Below, one piece after another: positions 23,101 to 33,389 of a stretch of 64,000 bases of DNA. How positions within the stretch are numbered: position 1 is the first letter of the stretch; every line of letters starts with the position of its first letter. The stretch lies in assembly GCA_023014365.1 (NCBI GenBank), contig JAEBUN010000014.1:62001-126000 (forward strand), written 5' to 3'. The translations under genes and the position numbers were made by a program. The notes under the pieces were generated by a model. The model saw nothing but the letters and a program-made list of their open reading frames with translations, searched no databases and was not told the origin of the DNA. This stretch comes from Lepiota brunneoincarnata. Lineage: Eukaryota; Basidiomycota; Agaricomycetes; Agaricales; Agaricaceae.

Positions 23101-24238
23101 CGCTCAGCTATTCCTGCACAACGTATGGAAACTACATGGTCTCCCCAAACAGGTAGTGTCCGACAGAGGCCCCCAGTTTGTCGCAGAGTTCACCAAGGAA
23201 CTTTACCGGAAGCTAGGAATTAAGGTAGCAAGCACGATGGCATGGCACCCCCAAGCAGATGGTCAAACGGAAAGGGTTAATCAAGAATTAGACCAATACC
23301 TTCGGATCTTCGTCAACGAGAGGCAGGACGACTGGCTAGATCTCCTCCCACTGGCCGAATTTCAACACAATAATCATATCCACGCCTCGACCCAGCACTC
23401 CCCCTTCCTTCTCGACACTGGTAGACACCCCCGGATGGGCTTTGAACCTCACCAACGACCTTCTCGTCTAGAAACGGTCAACGAATTCACTAACCGGATG
23501 AAAGCAACACTGGAGGAAGCCAAAGCTGCCTTGGTACGGTCTAAAGACGAAATGGCGAGATACTACAACCAACGCCGCACCCCAGCACCTACCTTCAAAC
23601 CCGGGGACCGAGTTTACTTGGATGCGAGTGATATTCAAACCACCCGACCGTCCAAGAAGCTGTCACACCTCAGACTAGGCCTCTATACAGTAGAACGACG
23701 GGTCAGCGCCAACGCCTACCGCCTGAAACTTCCCCAGTCCATGCGACGCCTCCACCCAGTCTTCAACATCGTAAAACTTCTCCCTGCGCCAGAGGACCCA
23801 TTCCCAGCCCGACAGCCACCCCCACCACCCGATCCAGTAGTCATCGACGACGAGAAGGAGTGGGAAGTGGAAGAAATCCTAGACAGCCGATTCGTATGAC
23901 AAAAACTCAAATTTTTGATCAAATGGAGAGGTTTCGGTCACGAACATAACTCCTGGGAAGACTCGGCTGACGTACGTGCACCGGAACTCGTTAAGAAATT
24001 CTACGAGCAACACCCCGGAGCCCCACGCTTCATACGAGCTCTCCAGTTCGGTTCCATCCCATTCCAACCACTCCCAACCATCACGTCGAGTCGCCGCGAT
24101 CCTGAGGGGGGGGTAGATGTAAGGGGACAATCCACAAACACCCCTAAGCCTCCCAGCACACTGTACATCCCCCCTTTCAAACGTTTACACCCCAAACATA
24201 ACCAGAATGCACCAGAGGTCCCCTCACTGCCCAGTTAA
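20178..24238 (+). pseudogene. pol of element 1 (PR-RT-RH-IN-chromodomain), two in-frame TGA codons
   Basis: Continuous -1 frame relative to gag. Protease LLDSGATSCFVD (about 20463); RT with YLDDILIF (about 21657); RNase H (EADSSDFATGAV, SDHRNLEYF); integrase HHCC zinc domain (22785-22900), DDE residues in DFIVELP, SDRGPQF and the following Glu (22980-23290), GPY-like module; chromodomain FLIKWRGFGHEHNSWED (23910-23960). TGA codons at 22529-22531 and 23897-23899 interrupt it; both are one CpG transition from CGA. The frame runs through the polypurine tract and 120 nt into the 3' LTR before TAA at 24236-24238. Confidence 0.92.
24104..24113 (+). other. Polypurine tract of element 1
   Basis: GAGGGGGGGG, 4 nt before the 3' LTR; plus-strand primer site. 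Lies inside the pol reading frame. Confidence 0.75.
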
Positions 24239-24579
24239 ACCCCTCCTTTCACCCTCTACACCCTCCTTAACCCTCACCTGCTTCCTCCCATTTCCTGTAG
24301 ACTTCAGACTGTTATCTTCACTCCCCACACTCATTTTAATCACACCTGGCCTTGTGCAACACCCAGACACCACCGTCAAGCCTTGTTCAATTTATATTGA
24401 TTATATAAGTCAAGTATATACATAGTTTTCGCCTGCAGGGGTTCCCTCATCCTATTCTCTTAGGATTTCCCTGCAGGTATGGACTCCCTACTTAGCTCAC
24501 AGATTAATAATACTTAGGATTTCCCTGCAGTGACGTTTCGGCTCCCTGAGTTGTCCGAACCCTCCAGGTTGCCCTAACA
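24118..24579 (+). repeat. 3' LTR of element 1
   Basis: 462 bp, one mismatch to the 5' LTR (24247 versus 18526). Followed by TSD GATAG at 24580-24584. Confidence 0.97.
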
Positions 24580-24584
24580 GATAG

Positions 24585-24955
24585 CAAGCAATTGCAGAGC
24601 AGTGGCATGGCATGAGACTAAATAAGAACATTTCCATGGATTGATTGCTTGACAAAAATTAAGTGATAATAGATATTTGACATAATGGAAGTACTGAATG
24701 GTATTGGGTTAGGTGGCATGGGTGGCAATTTTGGGGTGGCATGAGTGAGGTGAATCAGTCTGGTTGGAAAAAGAAAGAGGGGGGCGTCTAATCAATGAGT
24801 GATGGATAAGGCAACAACAAGTTGAGGAAAGCAACAGCAAGAAAAAAGCCAGCATGGGGTGGCAGGCAGCACAGAATGAACATTGCCAAATAGTATGGGG
24901 GGTGGGCAGCATCAGCAGCAAGTTGGTTGCAGCACATTAAGAAGAGTCAAAATGG
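24585..24955 (+). repeat. KDZ left TIR, inner part
   Basis: Continues the left TIR after element 1. Inverted match to 47939-48308 (shared words include AAATATTGGTA-free blocks such as CATTTCCATGGATTGATTGC and GGCATGAGTGAGGTGAATCA). Similarity fades near 24955. Confidence 0.85.
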
Positions 24956-25174
24956 CAGGACAATCAAGGCTACAGCAAGGAAAAGTTGGCATGCAGTGGC
25001 AGGTGGCATGAATCATGGCAATAATCAATCAGTAAATTGAGCTAATAATTTGTAAAAGAACATCCTCTAGTTTATGCATGGGAAAAGAAAAAGTGGAACT
25101 GAGTTAGGCATAATCATTGGGATTCCCACATGTCTCAAAATCATGGGCAGTATAGCCCTTGGAGTGTGATGGAC

Positions 25175-26984
25175 CTACTTCCACATCATCACTTGGTAGA
25201 AGTTGGGATGAGGGAGGTAAATGGGATGGCAGACGTAGTGTGTGGAGCCCAAGGACAGGGGAGAGAGCTGATGAGGAGGATGTGTCTGAATTGTCAAATG
25301 TTTCCCCACCTTCAGTGTTATTCTCATCTGGGAGAGTAGGGTGATTGAATGTTGAGTTATAGTTAATAGCGGTCCAAATAAATGCAACTCACAGGTACCT
25401 GGATTGCCAAGGACATTGGTGGCATTGGCAAAAAGGAGTGAATCAATGCTGCCACTGCTCACATCCATTTGTGGAGAGGGAGGTTGCACCATTTCCACCC
25501 TGTTCGGGGTGGCGATGTAGTTAGGGGAGGAGAACATGTGGGTTCCAGTAGTGGGAGCGGCATTATCAAGAATGGCATGGGCAGCATTTGCTAACACAGA
25601 TGAACTGAGGCTGTAGCTGCTTGAGTCTGAGCTGGAAGAGTGGACCTCAATTCGCAAACAGTAGTCAGAAAGACCCAATGTGTCAGATGTTTGACGTTTG
25701 GACGGGGTGGCAGTGGCACTAGAATTGGCTACAGGTGGCATGGAAGAGTCTGGGAGTGAGACAGGGTGTAGGGCCAGAAGAGCAATGGAGGGTGAGATGT
25801 CAGATGATTTGGAAGAAGACATTGCAATGTTCCAAAATTGCACCTCAAGAGCCTGATGAATGGAGGGGGAGTGTGGACGACTTTGTAGGGCAACTATTGC
25901 ATCAATGGGGTCCACAGAAGAAGATGATGATGATGAGGTAGTTCCCATTCTTGGAATAGCAAGAGCAGCATTGACAGCAATGGGTTGCTGGGGGGCATGG
26001 CAAGAGTTAGAAGAATGGCCTGTGGTATCTTCATGTTCAAGCTCCAAGCCACACAATGCTGCTGACAGCGAGAGACTTAACATTGAAGTCGACGATTGCG
26101 GGGGGTTATTCATGTTGATGCTGGGACCTGGGGGATGAGCACAGGAGAGAGGGTAAGTTTGGAAGTGTGCTGGGATATCGGCCGACTGTAATTCTCTCTG
26201 GCCAGGTTGGGTTGACTGGACCAAAAATGGGTGCAATGTCTCAGATGCAGGGAGCAGCAGCATGGTTGAATCTTGGGCCTTAAATTTCCCTTGGCATAAT
26301 GAGCAGTTGTAGCCAGAGTGAGGTACTTGATAATCATTGTCCATGGCTCACCGCAATTGCTGAATGTCACTCTTGTCAAGATCAACACCCCATGTCCACT
26401 TCAGAGATAGCTCGTTTTGAAGGCATTGCAGCTGATTACTCACATTTTCACGCACTATTTCGGCCAGTTGGCTGTTTGTTAGTGTTTTCAGTTGTAATGA
26501 GGATGTTGGGTTTGGCGGTTTCAGAATGTTACACTTGGAGTGACATGGAAGGGGGACTGAACCTTCAATTTTTGCTGCACCTTGAACATTCTCTGCCGGT
26601 ATAGCCAATCTTGCTGTGGCAGGCGGCAATATGCCATCATTCTGGCTGTCAGTAGGACCTGGTATATGACCCAGCAAGGGTGCCTCTGCTTCTTTGAGAA
26701 TGGACTTTTCATAAAGCTAGTTGAAAGCCGAGGCCTGTCACATGATCAAGAGACAGGCATTTTCAGTTGAGACCTCTGCACTTTGTATGTTCACTTGGAG
26801 ACTATGCAAATGATGCAGGGCATCCATGGCAATGCAGTGGTACATTGCACATTGGATGCAATTATTGCTGGAATCTGGTGGAGGGGCAATAGGGCACTTG
26901 TTAGATGAGGAGTATGGGGAAGATGTGGGATTGTGTGACTCCGAAACAGAGGCATAATGCTGCAGGCACTTGCGGAAGTTGTCC
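25175..26984 (-). pseudogene. KDZ companion gene 1, 3' portion (interrupted by element 2)
   Basis: Minus-strand coding region continuing from 35231-35704 across the element 2 insertion (TSD TGTCC). The first part encodes a Cys/His-containing stretch (NCIQCAMYHCIAMDALHHL) then a region with several stops. The last 389 codons (26344 to 25175) are open and Ser/Pro-rich, with a CSLC motif near their start. I do not recognise the protein. Stops at 26341-26346 and around 26730-26760 indicate introns or decay. As a gene it is certainly broken by the retrotransposon. Confidence 0.5.
26980..26984 (+). repeat. Target-site duplication of element 2 (left)
   Basis: TGTCC, repeated at 35226-35230. Confidence 0.95.
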
Positions 26985-27682
26985 TGTTATGAACAGTCCA
27001 GACCGGGAGGAACAAGAATTACTGTTCGACTTTACAAGATGGGTACAGGAGACTACAGATCAACTACGGGCACAAGAATACGAAGACGAGGAAGGGGAAT
27101 ACTACGCCGCCATGCAGGACCTGGCGAGAGAAGCAGGAATGGAGATAACCTTGGAGGATATACTGGAATACCCCGAGGACGAGGAAGATAACCATGGATC
27201 AACCGATCCAACCTCCGATACGGATGGAAGCACCGAGAGAATGGAGAACGAGAATGGAGAAGACTCCATGGAGATACAATCGGGAGAAGGAGATTATGAG
27301 TCAGAGGAAAGCGATGGAACATCGCACAGCAGTAGCAAGAGTACCGACTCATTGTAATATAAATAACGCTAGGATGCCATCAGCCAGGATGTGCATCATG
27401 GTCAGGACTGCGCACGACCAGTAGAACAGCCAAGTAACCTATAACGAGTATATAGTATCTCATAGGTATATAAGGCCTGTACAAGTAGAGATTAAAGCCT
27501 CAAGCTTTAATCTTGTTAACAGCGGTCGTTTACCTCTCTGCCTTAACTTGGCGTCTTCCCTCGTTATCTCATTGAGCGCGATCCACTAAGCTCTATAAGG
27601 CCAACCGTCTCGGACACCTTGTAGAGTGATTGAAGGCCGTCTCCAGTTATCCTCGGATACAGAAGGAGCACGGATCATAACA
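26985..27682 (+). repeat. 5' LTR of element 2
   Basis: TGTTATGAACAG...GATCATAACA. Contains the end of ORF3b (stop TAA at 27355-27357), TATATAAG at 27467-27474 and a perfect hairpin AGATTAAAGC-ctcaa-GCTTTAATCT at 27489-27513. Confidence 0.97.
27467..27474 (+). promoter_or_regulatory. TATA box of element 2 LTR promoter
   Basis: TATATAAG, 35 nt upstream of the self-primer segment 27502-27513, essentially the same spacing as in element 1. Confidence 0.65.
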
Positions 27683-27684
27683 TT

Positions 27685-27696
27685 AGATTAAAGCTT
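27685..27696 (+). other. Primer-binding site of element 2, self-priming type
   Basis: AGATTAAAGCTT, 2 nt after the LTR, is the exact reverse complement of LTR positions 27502-27513. The 12-nt match exceeds chance at a fixed site, and the position relative to the TATA box fits priming by the folded mRNA 5' end. Confidence 0.7.
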
Positions 27697-28609
27697 CCTT
27701 TGGACAACCTCCATCGTACACCCCGTGGTATCGGTACGCCTTGTCGCTACCCTTCCACACCGGCAGACGATACGCTTTATCGCTATCCGAGTGCCAACCG
27801 TATCTGACGACACGCCTTGTCGCTGTCCGGTGATACACCCCCGTAGAGCAGGCCACCATACCCTCTGCACCCTTGGTCAGACGCACCGAAAGCGTTGATA
27901 GGTCATCCACACCTTTAAGTGTTGATTGGGATAACGCACCCGTAAGCGTTGTATACAGGTCATCCGCACCTTCAAGCGTCGATTGGGATAACGCACCCGC
28001 AAGCGTTGTTTATTCACCCTCACCTTCACCTTCGACTTCTTCCCTCTTCACCCTGTCTACAAACCGAAACGACCCCCTTGCCACCGACTACGAAGAATCC
28101 AACAGTTCTGACTGGTCGACAACCGACTCCGAACCCGATTTCACACCCCCTCCACCACGGACCCTAAAAAGAAAACAAAACCTATACCCCTCACTCGTTC
28201 ACCCTCTGGTTCCGCACCGTACCCTACACAACCTACCGAGAGAGTTCAACGTCGAACAGAAGACCCAGGATACCCAGCACCCCCAGCATCAGTTCTTCAA
28301 TCCCTACCTAAACAACCACCACCTGAAAGAACTGCCACCTCTACCCGCTCAAAGCTCGGGGAGCCGATTCATAGAACATCTACCCCATCCTCCGGTCCTC
28401 AACCCTCAACAAGTACAAGAACTAGCGACAACACTTCGCAACAGAAACCCCCAAGAACATTCTCACCCCTCGCATCACCACTTGGATCACCGGTACACTC
28501 ACCGCCTCGATCCAGTTCCCCTGTACAATCCGAATCATCCGAAGTTAGCCCCACTACCGGGTCTATTCACACTTCCGACGAGGAATCCACAACCTCTGAC
28601 ATTAACAAT
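27697..28609 (+). other. Element 2 leader / possible N-terminal extension of gag
   Basis: The gag frame stays open upstream of ATG 28610 for at least 350 nt with a Ser/Pro/Thr-rich, disorder-like translation. Another frame is also open (27873-29639), with short repeats such as SSAPSSVDWDNAP near its start. T-poor composition makes both possible by chance, so I cannot decide whether Gag starts at 28610 or further upstream. Confidence 0.4.
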
Positions 28610-29734
28610 ATGGCCTCCTCCGCAAAAATTAACACACCCCCAACCTTTAATGGAGAGACCGACTACTTCCGCCTCTGGAAGGATGCAGTACAACTATACA
28701 TCGATGCAAAGCCAGGAGCCTTTTCCGATGACAAGACCAAGATACAATTCGCCCTTTCATACATGTCCACCGGCCCCGCCGCAACATGGAGAGGAGCATT
28801 CTTGGAATCAAACAAAGAACTTGATGGAAGCCAGACCCTTCCAACATGGAAGAAATTTCTCGAAGGACTCGATACATCCTTCGCCCCAAACAATGTCCCC
28901 GCCGATGCAATGGACAGAATCCGCCACCTCAAACAGAATGGACGATATATCGATGATTACATATCCCAGTTCCAGATACTTGCCTATCAGGCCGACCTTG
29001 GAGATGGAGTGGCGGCGGTCAACTATTTCAAGAACGGGCTGGATCGCCCCGTCGCAATCAAGACAATTAGCCTCAATCCAGGAAACAAACTCAGCGACTG
29101 GTTCAAACAAGCTCGAACAGCATATCAAATACTACAAACTCAACGCGACTATATGCAAACTCGAGGAACTCCCTCGTTTCCAACGACTTCGCGCACTCGC
29201 CCATTTAAAGGGAAAAGAAATGCTTTTACGCGCCGTGTCCCACTGCCCTATCAAGCAACAGACCCTAACGCAATGGATATTGACCAACTCGCCGAAGCAG
29301 TCTACAACCTCGACTTTGAGGACGAGCCAGATCTACTCGCCGAGGAAGCTGATGAAGACGAGGAGACCGAAGAAGACAGACTCCACCAGTTGGTACAAGA
29401 ACGCACCCGCGAAGCCCTCAATGCAATCCTCACGGACGCCCAAAGAAAGGATCTCAAAGAAAAGAGATGCTTCAACTGCCGCAAGACTGGACACTTCGCC
29501 CGCGAATGCCCCACCAAGAAGACAATATATCGCCGATCCGAATTACCCCGCAATTTGGATGCCAGAAACCGGTCAAATGCGATATCCAGAAGAAGACAAG
29601 CAAGCTACAGGAAAAAGAACTCGCTATACAACATACTAGAAGATGCAACCGACGAAGAAGTCGAGGACATCTACGAACATTTTGCAAATGAATCCAACCA
29701 CCCAGACGCCCCTCTGGTTAAGGATTTTGCCTAA
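28610..29734 (+). CDS. gag of element 2
   Basis: 374 residues from ATG 28610. A capsid-like domain opens with PPTFNGETDYFRLWKDAVQL, followed by GPAATWRG and FKNGLDRPVAIK. A CCHC nucleocapsid knuckle (CFNCRKTGHFARECP) lies near 29468-29510, and an acidic tail precedes TAA 29732-29734. Forms the virus-like particle. Intact as read; the pol frame begins by a -1 shift at its last codons. Confidence 0.9.
   Translation: MASSAKINTPPTFNGETDYFRLWKDAVQLYIDAKPGAFSDDKTKIQFALSYMSTGPAATWRGAFLESNKELDGSQTLPTWKKFLEGLDTSFAPNNVPADAMDRIRHLKQNGRYIDDYISQFQILAYQADLGDGVAAVNYFKNGLDRPVAIKTISLNPGNKLSDWFKQARTAYQILQTQRDYMQTRGTPSFPTTSRTRPFKGKRNAFTRRVPLPYQATDPNAMDIDQLAEAVYNLDFEDEPDLLAEEADEDEETEEDRLHQLVQERTREALNAILTDAQRKDLKEKRCFNCRKTGHFARECPTKKTIYRRSELPRNLDARNRSNAISRRRQASYRKKNSLYNILEDATDEEVEDIYEHFANESNHPDAPLVKDFA
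29722..29728 (+). promoter_or_regulatory. Candidate -1 frameshift heptamer (gag to pol), element 2
   Basis: G-GAT-TTT-GCC-TAA in the gag frame. The -1 frame reads GGA TTT TGC CTA AGG AGA (GFCLRR) and stays open into protease. Identical heptamer, register and following peptide to element 1. Confidence 0.7.
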
Positions 29735-30086
29735 GGAGACTAGCCACCACGTCTAGCCCTCCACAAAGACCTCCTTCCCTTTCCTATTCACAAAATGATA
29801 TTAATGTTGTAAAATTACAGGAATCGTCAGCACGCGTAATACATCTACCCTGTCGAATCCGAAAACACAAGTTCACTAAGGAAGGACCCGAAAGCGTGGA
29901 ACTACTCGCCCTACTCGACTCAGGAGCAGCAGGAAACTTCATTGACCCCGGAATGGTCAAACAACATTCATTCAAAACAACACCCCTCGATCGACCCATC
30001 GAAGTACGAAATGCCGATGGATCCGTTAATGAAATGGAACAGCCACCCACTACACGACCCTCAACCTAACGGTTAACGGGAAGAAT
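29729..30086 (+). pseudogene. Protease region of element 2 with a 1-nt deletion
   Basis: The -1 frame carries the aspartic protease motif LLDSGAAGNFID (29908-29943) and continues to NADGSVNEM. There it must change frame once more to read GTATHYTTLNLTVNGKNM and enter the large pol frame. The junction (about 30032-30040, ATGGAACA) lacks one G relative to a smooth reading. A lesion is more likely than a second programmed shift because it falls inside the domain. Confidence 0.7.
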
Positions 30087-33000
30087 ATGGAGATCAAACC
30101 AAAAGTAGTCTCCCTCGGAAGCCCAAGACTCATCCTTGGATTCCCTTGGCTTGCAGAACACAACCCAGACATCGACTGGGATGCCAAACAACTACGCTGG
30201 AGAAACGAACGTTGGGACAACACCATATTCCGAGAACTCATCCAATCCATGGAACCCGATTGGATCTACAACGACCAACTCAACCACATCTCCACACTAG
30301 AGCCCACAAGCTTCGAAGAAATCAACTTCAAAGCCTCCGCATCGCAATTCCTCGCCGTACAACACGGAGAAAAGAAAAACGACGACCCAAGAAAAGTCGT
30401 ACCCAAGGAATTCCACGAATACCTCCCAGTATTCAGCAAGAAACAAGCCGAACGATTCCCCCCACAACGACCATGGGATCACAAAATTGAACTCAAGGAA
30501 TCATTCAAACCAATTGCCATGAAGTCCTACCGACTCTCCCTCAACGAAGAAAAAGAACTCGACACGTTCCTAGAAGAAAACCTTCAAAAGGGATACATTC
30601 GACCATCCGAATCGCCAATGGCATCACCCTTCTTCTTCGTAGGAAAGAAAGACGGAAAACTACGCCCCTGTCAAGACTACAGGTACCTCAACGAACATAC
30701 CGTCAAAAATGCATACAACCTCCCCCTCATCTCTCATATTCTCGACAAACTCCGAGGATCAAGATATTTTACCAAACTCGACGTACGAGCAGGATACAAC
30801 AATATCCGCATACGCAAAGGAGATGAATGGAAAGGAGCCTTCAGGACACCCCGAGGATTATTCGAACCCACGGTTATGTTCTTTGGAATGTGTAACTCCC
30901 CAGCAACATTCCAAACCATGATGGACTCATTATTCCGGAAGCTCATCGACAATGGAGGAGTAATCGTTTACATGGACGACATCCTCATTCACGCAAAAAC
31001 AAAACAAGAACTTCGACGCCTCACAAGAGAAGTACTCAAGATACTCAAGGACAACGATCTATACCTCAAAACCGAGAAATGCGAATTCGAACGACAACGA
31101 CTCGAATATCTAGGAGTTATTATCACTCCCGACTCAGTTTCGATGGACCCAGCAAAGCTCAAAGGCATCGCTGAATGGCCAACACCAACTACCCCACGCG
31201 ACGTACGAAAATTCATAGGATTTTGCAACTTCTATCGAAAATTCATACACCAATACGCCACATGGGCAAAACCTCTCAATGCCCTAATGTCCAAAACCAA
31301 GAAATTCGAATGGACAGAAGAATGCCAGAACGCCTTCGATACTCTCAAAAGAAAATTCCAAAGCGAACCGGTATTAATGGTCCCCGACCGAGACAAACCC
31401 TTCGAAATCGAATGCGACGCATCACTATTTGCATCAGGAGCAGTCCTACTTCAACGCGACAACAATGGAGTTAAACACCCAGTCGCATACTTCTCAAAAG
31501 GATTCTCACCAGCCGAACGCAACTATCATTGCTCCGAACAGGAACTCTTCGCCATTATCCGAGCACTCAAAGAATGGCGCCACCACATAGAAGGATCATC
31601 ACACAAGACCATCGTATGGTCAGATCACGACAACCTTCGCCGCTGGAGAAAACCTGAAGACCTCAGCAGAAGACAAGCCCGATGGATTGCCTACATGCAA
31701 CGATTCGATATCGAAATCCGACATATCCCTGGAAAGAAAAATGGACCAGCAGATGCCCTTTCCAGACGACCCGATCATGAACCCAAGACAAGAGACAATA
31801 AACAGGTCGTTGCACTCCCTGACAAATTCTTCACCTCAGAACGGCCACAACATATCCATATTATCGACGAAAATACTAAACAGGAAATAAAAGAGCTGTG
31901 GAAGAAAAAGAAACAGACCGACATCGCCCAAGAAGATGACTCAGGACACCCACGCGTTCAAGGAAAGCTATTTATACCACAAGATCTACACCTCAGACGC
32001 CGCTTACTGCAAAGAGTACACGACTCACCCACCGCAGGACACCCTGGAATCGCAGAAACAACTAGAAAACTCCAGGAATACGCCTACTGGCCCGGGATGC
32101 GATCATTTGTCAAAAACTACGTCAAAGGATGTGGCGCTTGCCAACAATACAAGATCAATCGCCACCCCCTAAAACCACCGCTTCAACCTATCCCTGGACC
32201 CCGTTCTACCCGTCCATTCTCGAACATCTCGATGGATCTTATCACAGACCTACCCCCGGACGGACCCCATGATTCTATACTGGTCGTGGTCGACCAGCTT
32301 ACGAAGGGGATAATTCTAGAACCTACTGCGAAAACCGCCAACACGGACAAGATCGCCGAAATTCTTATCAAACGGCTATTCTCTAGATTTGGCCTTCCCG
32401 AGAAAGTTCTCAGTGATCGCGACCCCAGATTCGCTGCCAAATCCATGAAAGAATTCTACAAACAACTCGGAATCGAACAAGCACTCTCTACCGCCTACCA
32501 CCCCCAGACAGACGGACAAACAGAGCGATTCAATCAAGAAATAGAACTCTACCTTGGCATCTATTGCTCATCGAACCCGAACAAATGGGTAAAGGCACTC
32601 CCACTCCTGGAATACGTCCACAACTCGAAAACACATGCCGAACACCAACATACCCCATTTGAACTCCTCTATGGATCAAGCCCCAAAGGATTTCCGACCT
32701 CCGAGGAGCCAACGAACATTCCAGCAATAGGAGAGAAGTTTAAATACCTCGCCAAGATACGCCAAGAAGCCCAAGCTGCGCATGAACAAGCCAGACTAAA
32801 AATGGCTGCAAGATATAACCGGCCAGATATCAATCTAAAAGTTGGACAGAAGGTTTGGCTCGACAACCGCAACCTCCCAATTCAGTACGCCTCAAAGAAA
32901 CTGGCCCAACGCCGAGAAGGTCCCTTCACCATAACAAGAAAACTCGGACCTGTAACCTACGAACTAAAATTACCCATCAAATGGAAGATCCACAACAAGT

Positions 33001-33389
33001 TTCACGCGAGCCTCCTAATGCCTGCAGAAGAGAACGACACACATGGGGAATACAACACAGCCCCACCACCCGACCTTGTAAATGGAGAAGAAGAATACGA
33101 GGTCGAGTCAATACTGCGCCACAGAAAATTCCGGAACAAGTATCAATTCCTAGTCAGATGGAAAGGATACCTTCCCACCGAGGATTCCTGGGAACCAGAA
33201 GCAAACCTGGAGAACGCCAAGGAAGTCATTGAAGAATATAAAAGGGCCCACAAACTAGACAACCCCACCAATGACCCAACCACCCAACACTCGAGCAACC
33301 ACTCCAGACCTCCCAGAGCCAGACAACGATGGACGCCTTCTCATCCGGGAAAGAATCATATCCCTGGCGAACCGCGTCGAAGGAAATAG
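30087..33389 (+). CDS. pol of element 2 (RT-RNase H-integrase-chromodomain)
   Basis: 1100 codons without a stop. RT palm with YMDDILIH (30969-30992); RNase H (ECDASLFASGAVL, SDHDNLRRW); integrase HHCC (about 32023-32150, ending CGACQQYK), DDE residues in DLITDLPPD, SDRDPRFAAK and NQEIELYLG; chromodomain (33095-33230, FLVRWKGYLPTEDSWEPE). Replication and heterochromatin-targeted integration are family knowledge. The intact length contrasts with the frameshift just upstream in protease, so the protein is not made as a complete Gag-Pol from this copy. Confidence 0.95.
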   Translation: MEIKPKVVSLGSPRLILGFPWLAEHNPDIDWDAKQLRWRNERWDNTIFRELIQSMEPDWIYNDQLNHISTLEPTSFEEINFKASASQFLAVQHGEKKNDDPRKVVPKEFHEYLPVFSKKQAERFPPQRPWDHKIELKESFKPIAMKSYRLSLNEEKELDTFLEENLQKGYIRPSESPMASPFFFVGKKDGKLRPCQDYRYLNEHTVKNAYNLPLISHILDKLRGSRYFTKLDVRAGYNNIRIRKGDEWKGAFRTPRGLFEPTVMFFGMCNSPATFQTMMDSLFRKLIDNGGVIVYMDDILIHAKTKQELRRLTREVLKILKDNDLYLKTEKCEFERQRLEYLGVIITPDSVSMDPAKLKGIAEWPTPTTPRDVRKFIGFCNFYRKFIHQYATWAKPLNALMSKTKKFEWTEECQNAFDTLKRKFQSEPVLMVPDRDKPFEIECDASLFASGAVLLQRDNNGVKHPVAYFSKGFSPAERNYHCSEQELFAIIRALKEWRHHIEGSSHKTIVWSDHDNLRRWRKPEDLSRRQARWIAYMQRFDIEIRHIPGKKNGPADALSRRPDHEPKTRDNKQVVALPDKFFTSERPQHIHIIDENTKQEIKELWKKKKQTDIAQEDDSGHPRVQGKLFIPQDLHLRRRLLQRVHDSPTAGHPGIAETTRKLQEYAYWPGMRSFVKNYVKGCGACQQYKINRHPLKPPLQPIPGPRSTRPFSNISMDLITDLPPDGPHDSILVVVDQLTKGIILEPTAKTANTDKIAEILIKRLFSRFGLPEKVLSDRDPRFAAKSMKEFYKQLGIEQALSTAYHPQTDGQTERFNQEIELYLGIYCSSNPNKWVKALPLLEYVHNSKTHAEHQHTPFELLYGSSPKGFPTSEEPTNIPAIGEKFKYLAKIRQEAQAAHEQARLKMAARYNRPDINLKVGQKVWLDNRNLPIQYASKKLAQRREGPFTITRKLGPVTYELKLPIKWKIHNKFHASLLMPAEENDTHGEYNTAPPPDLVNGEEEYEVESILRHRKFRNKYQFLVRWKGYLPTEDSWEPEANLENAKEVIEEYKRAHKLDNPTNDPTTQHSSNHSRPPRARQRWTPSHPGKNHIPGEPRRRK

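Larger units (their letters stand above)
18397..24579 (+). mobile_element. Element 1: full-length Ty3/Gypsy chromovirus
   Basis: 6183 bp with 462-bp LTRs differing at one position (C at 18526, T at 24247), TSD GATAG, gag, pol (protease, RT, RNase H, integrase) and a C-terminal chromodomain. It interrupts the KDZ left TIR. LTR identity implies a recent insertion, yet the coding region carries three TGA codons, so it is non-autonomous as read. Confidence 0.97.

Noticed and set aside
26791..27352. Long minus-strand frames within the element 2 LTRs (27053-27352 and 34596-34895)
   Set aside because: Mirror images of the acidic LTR-encoded ORF on the + strand; identical only because the LTRs are identical.
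27873..29639. 588-codon frame overlapping gag of element 2
   Set aside because: It overlaps the recognisable gag (capsid-like domain, CCHC knuckle) in another frame, has no motif, and the strand is so poor in T that long chance frames are expected. Not called as a gene.
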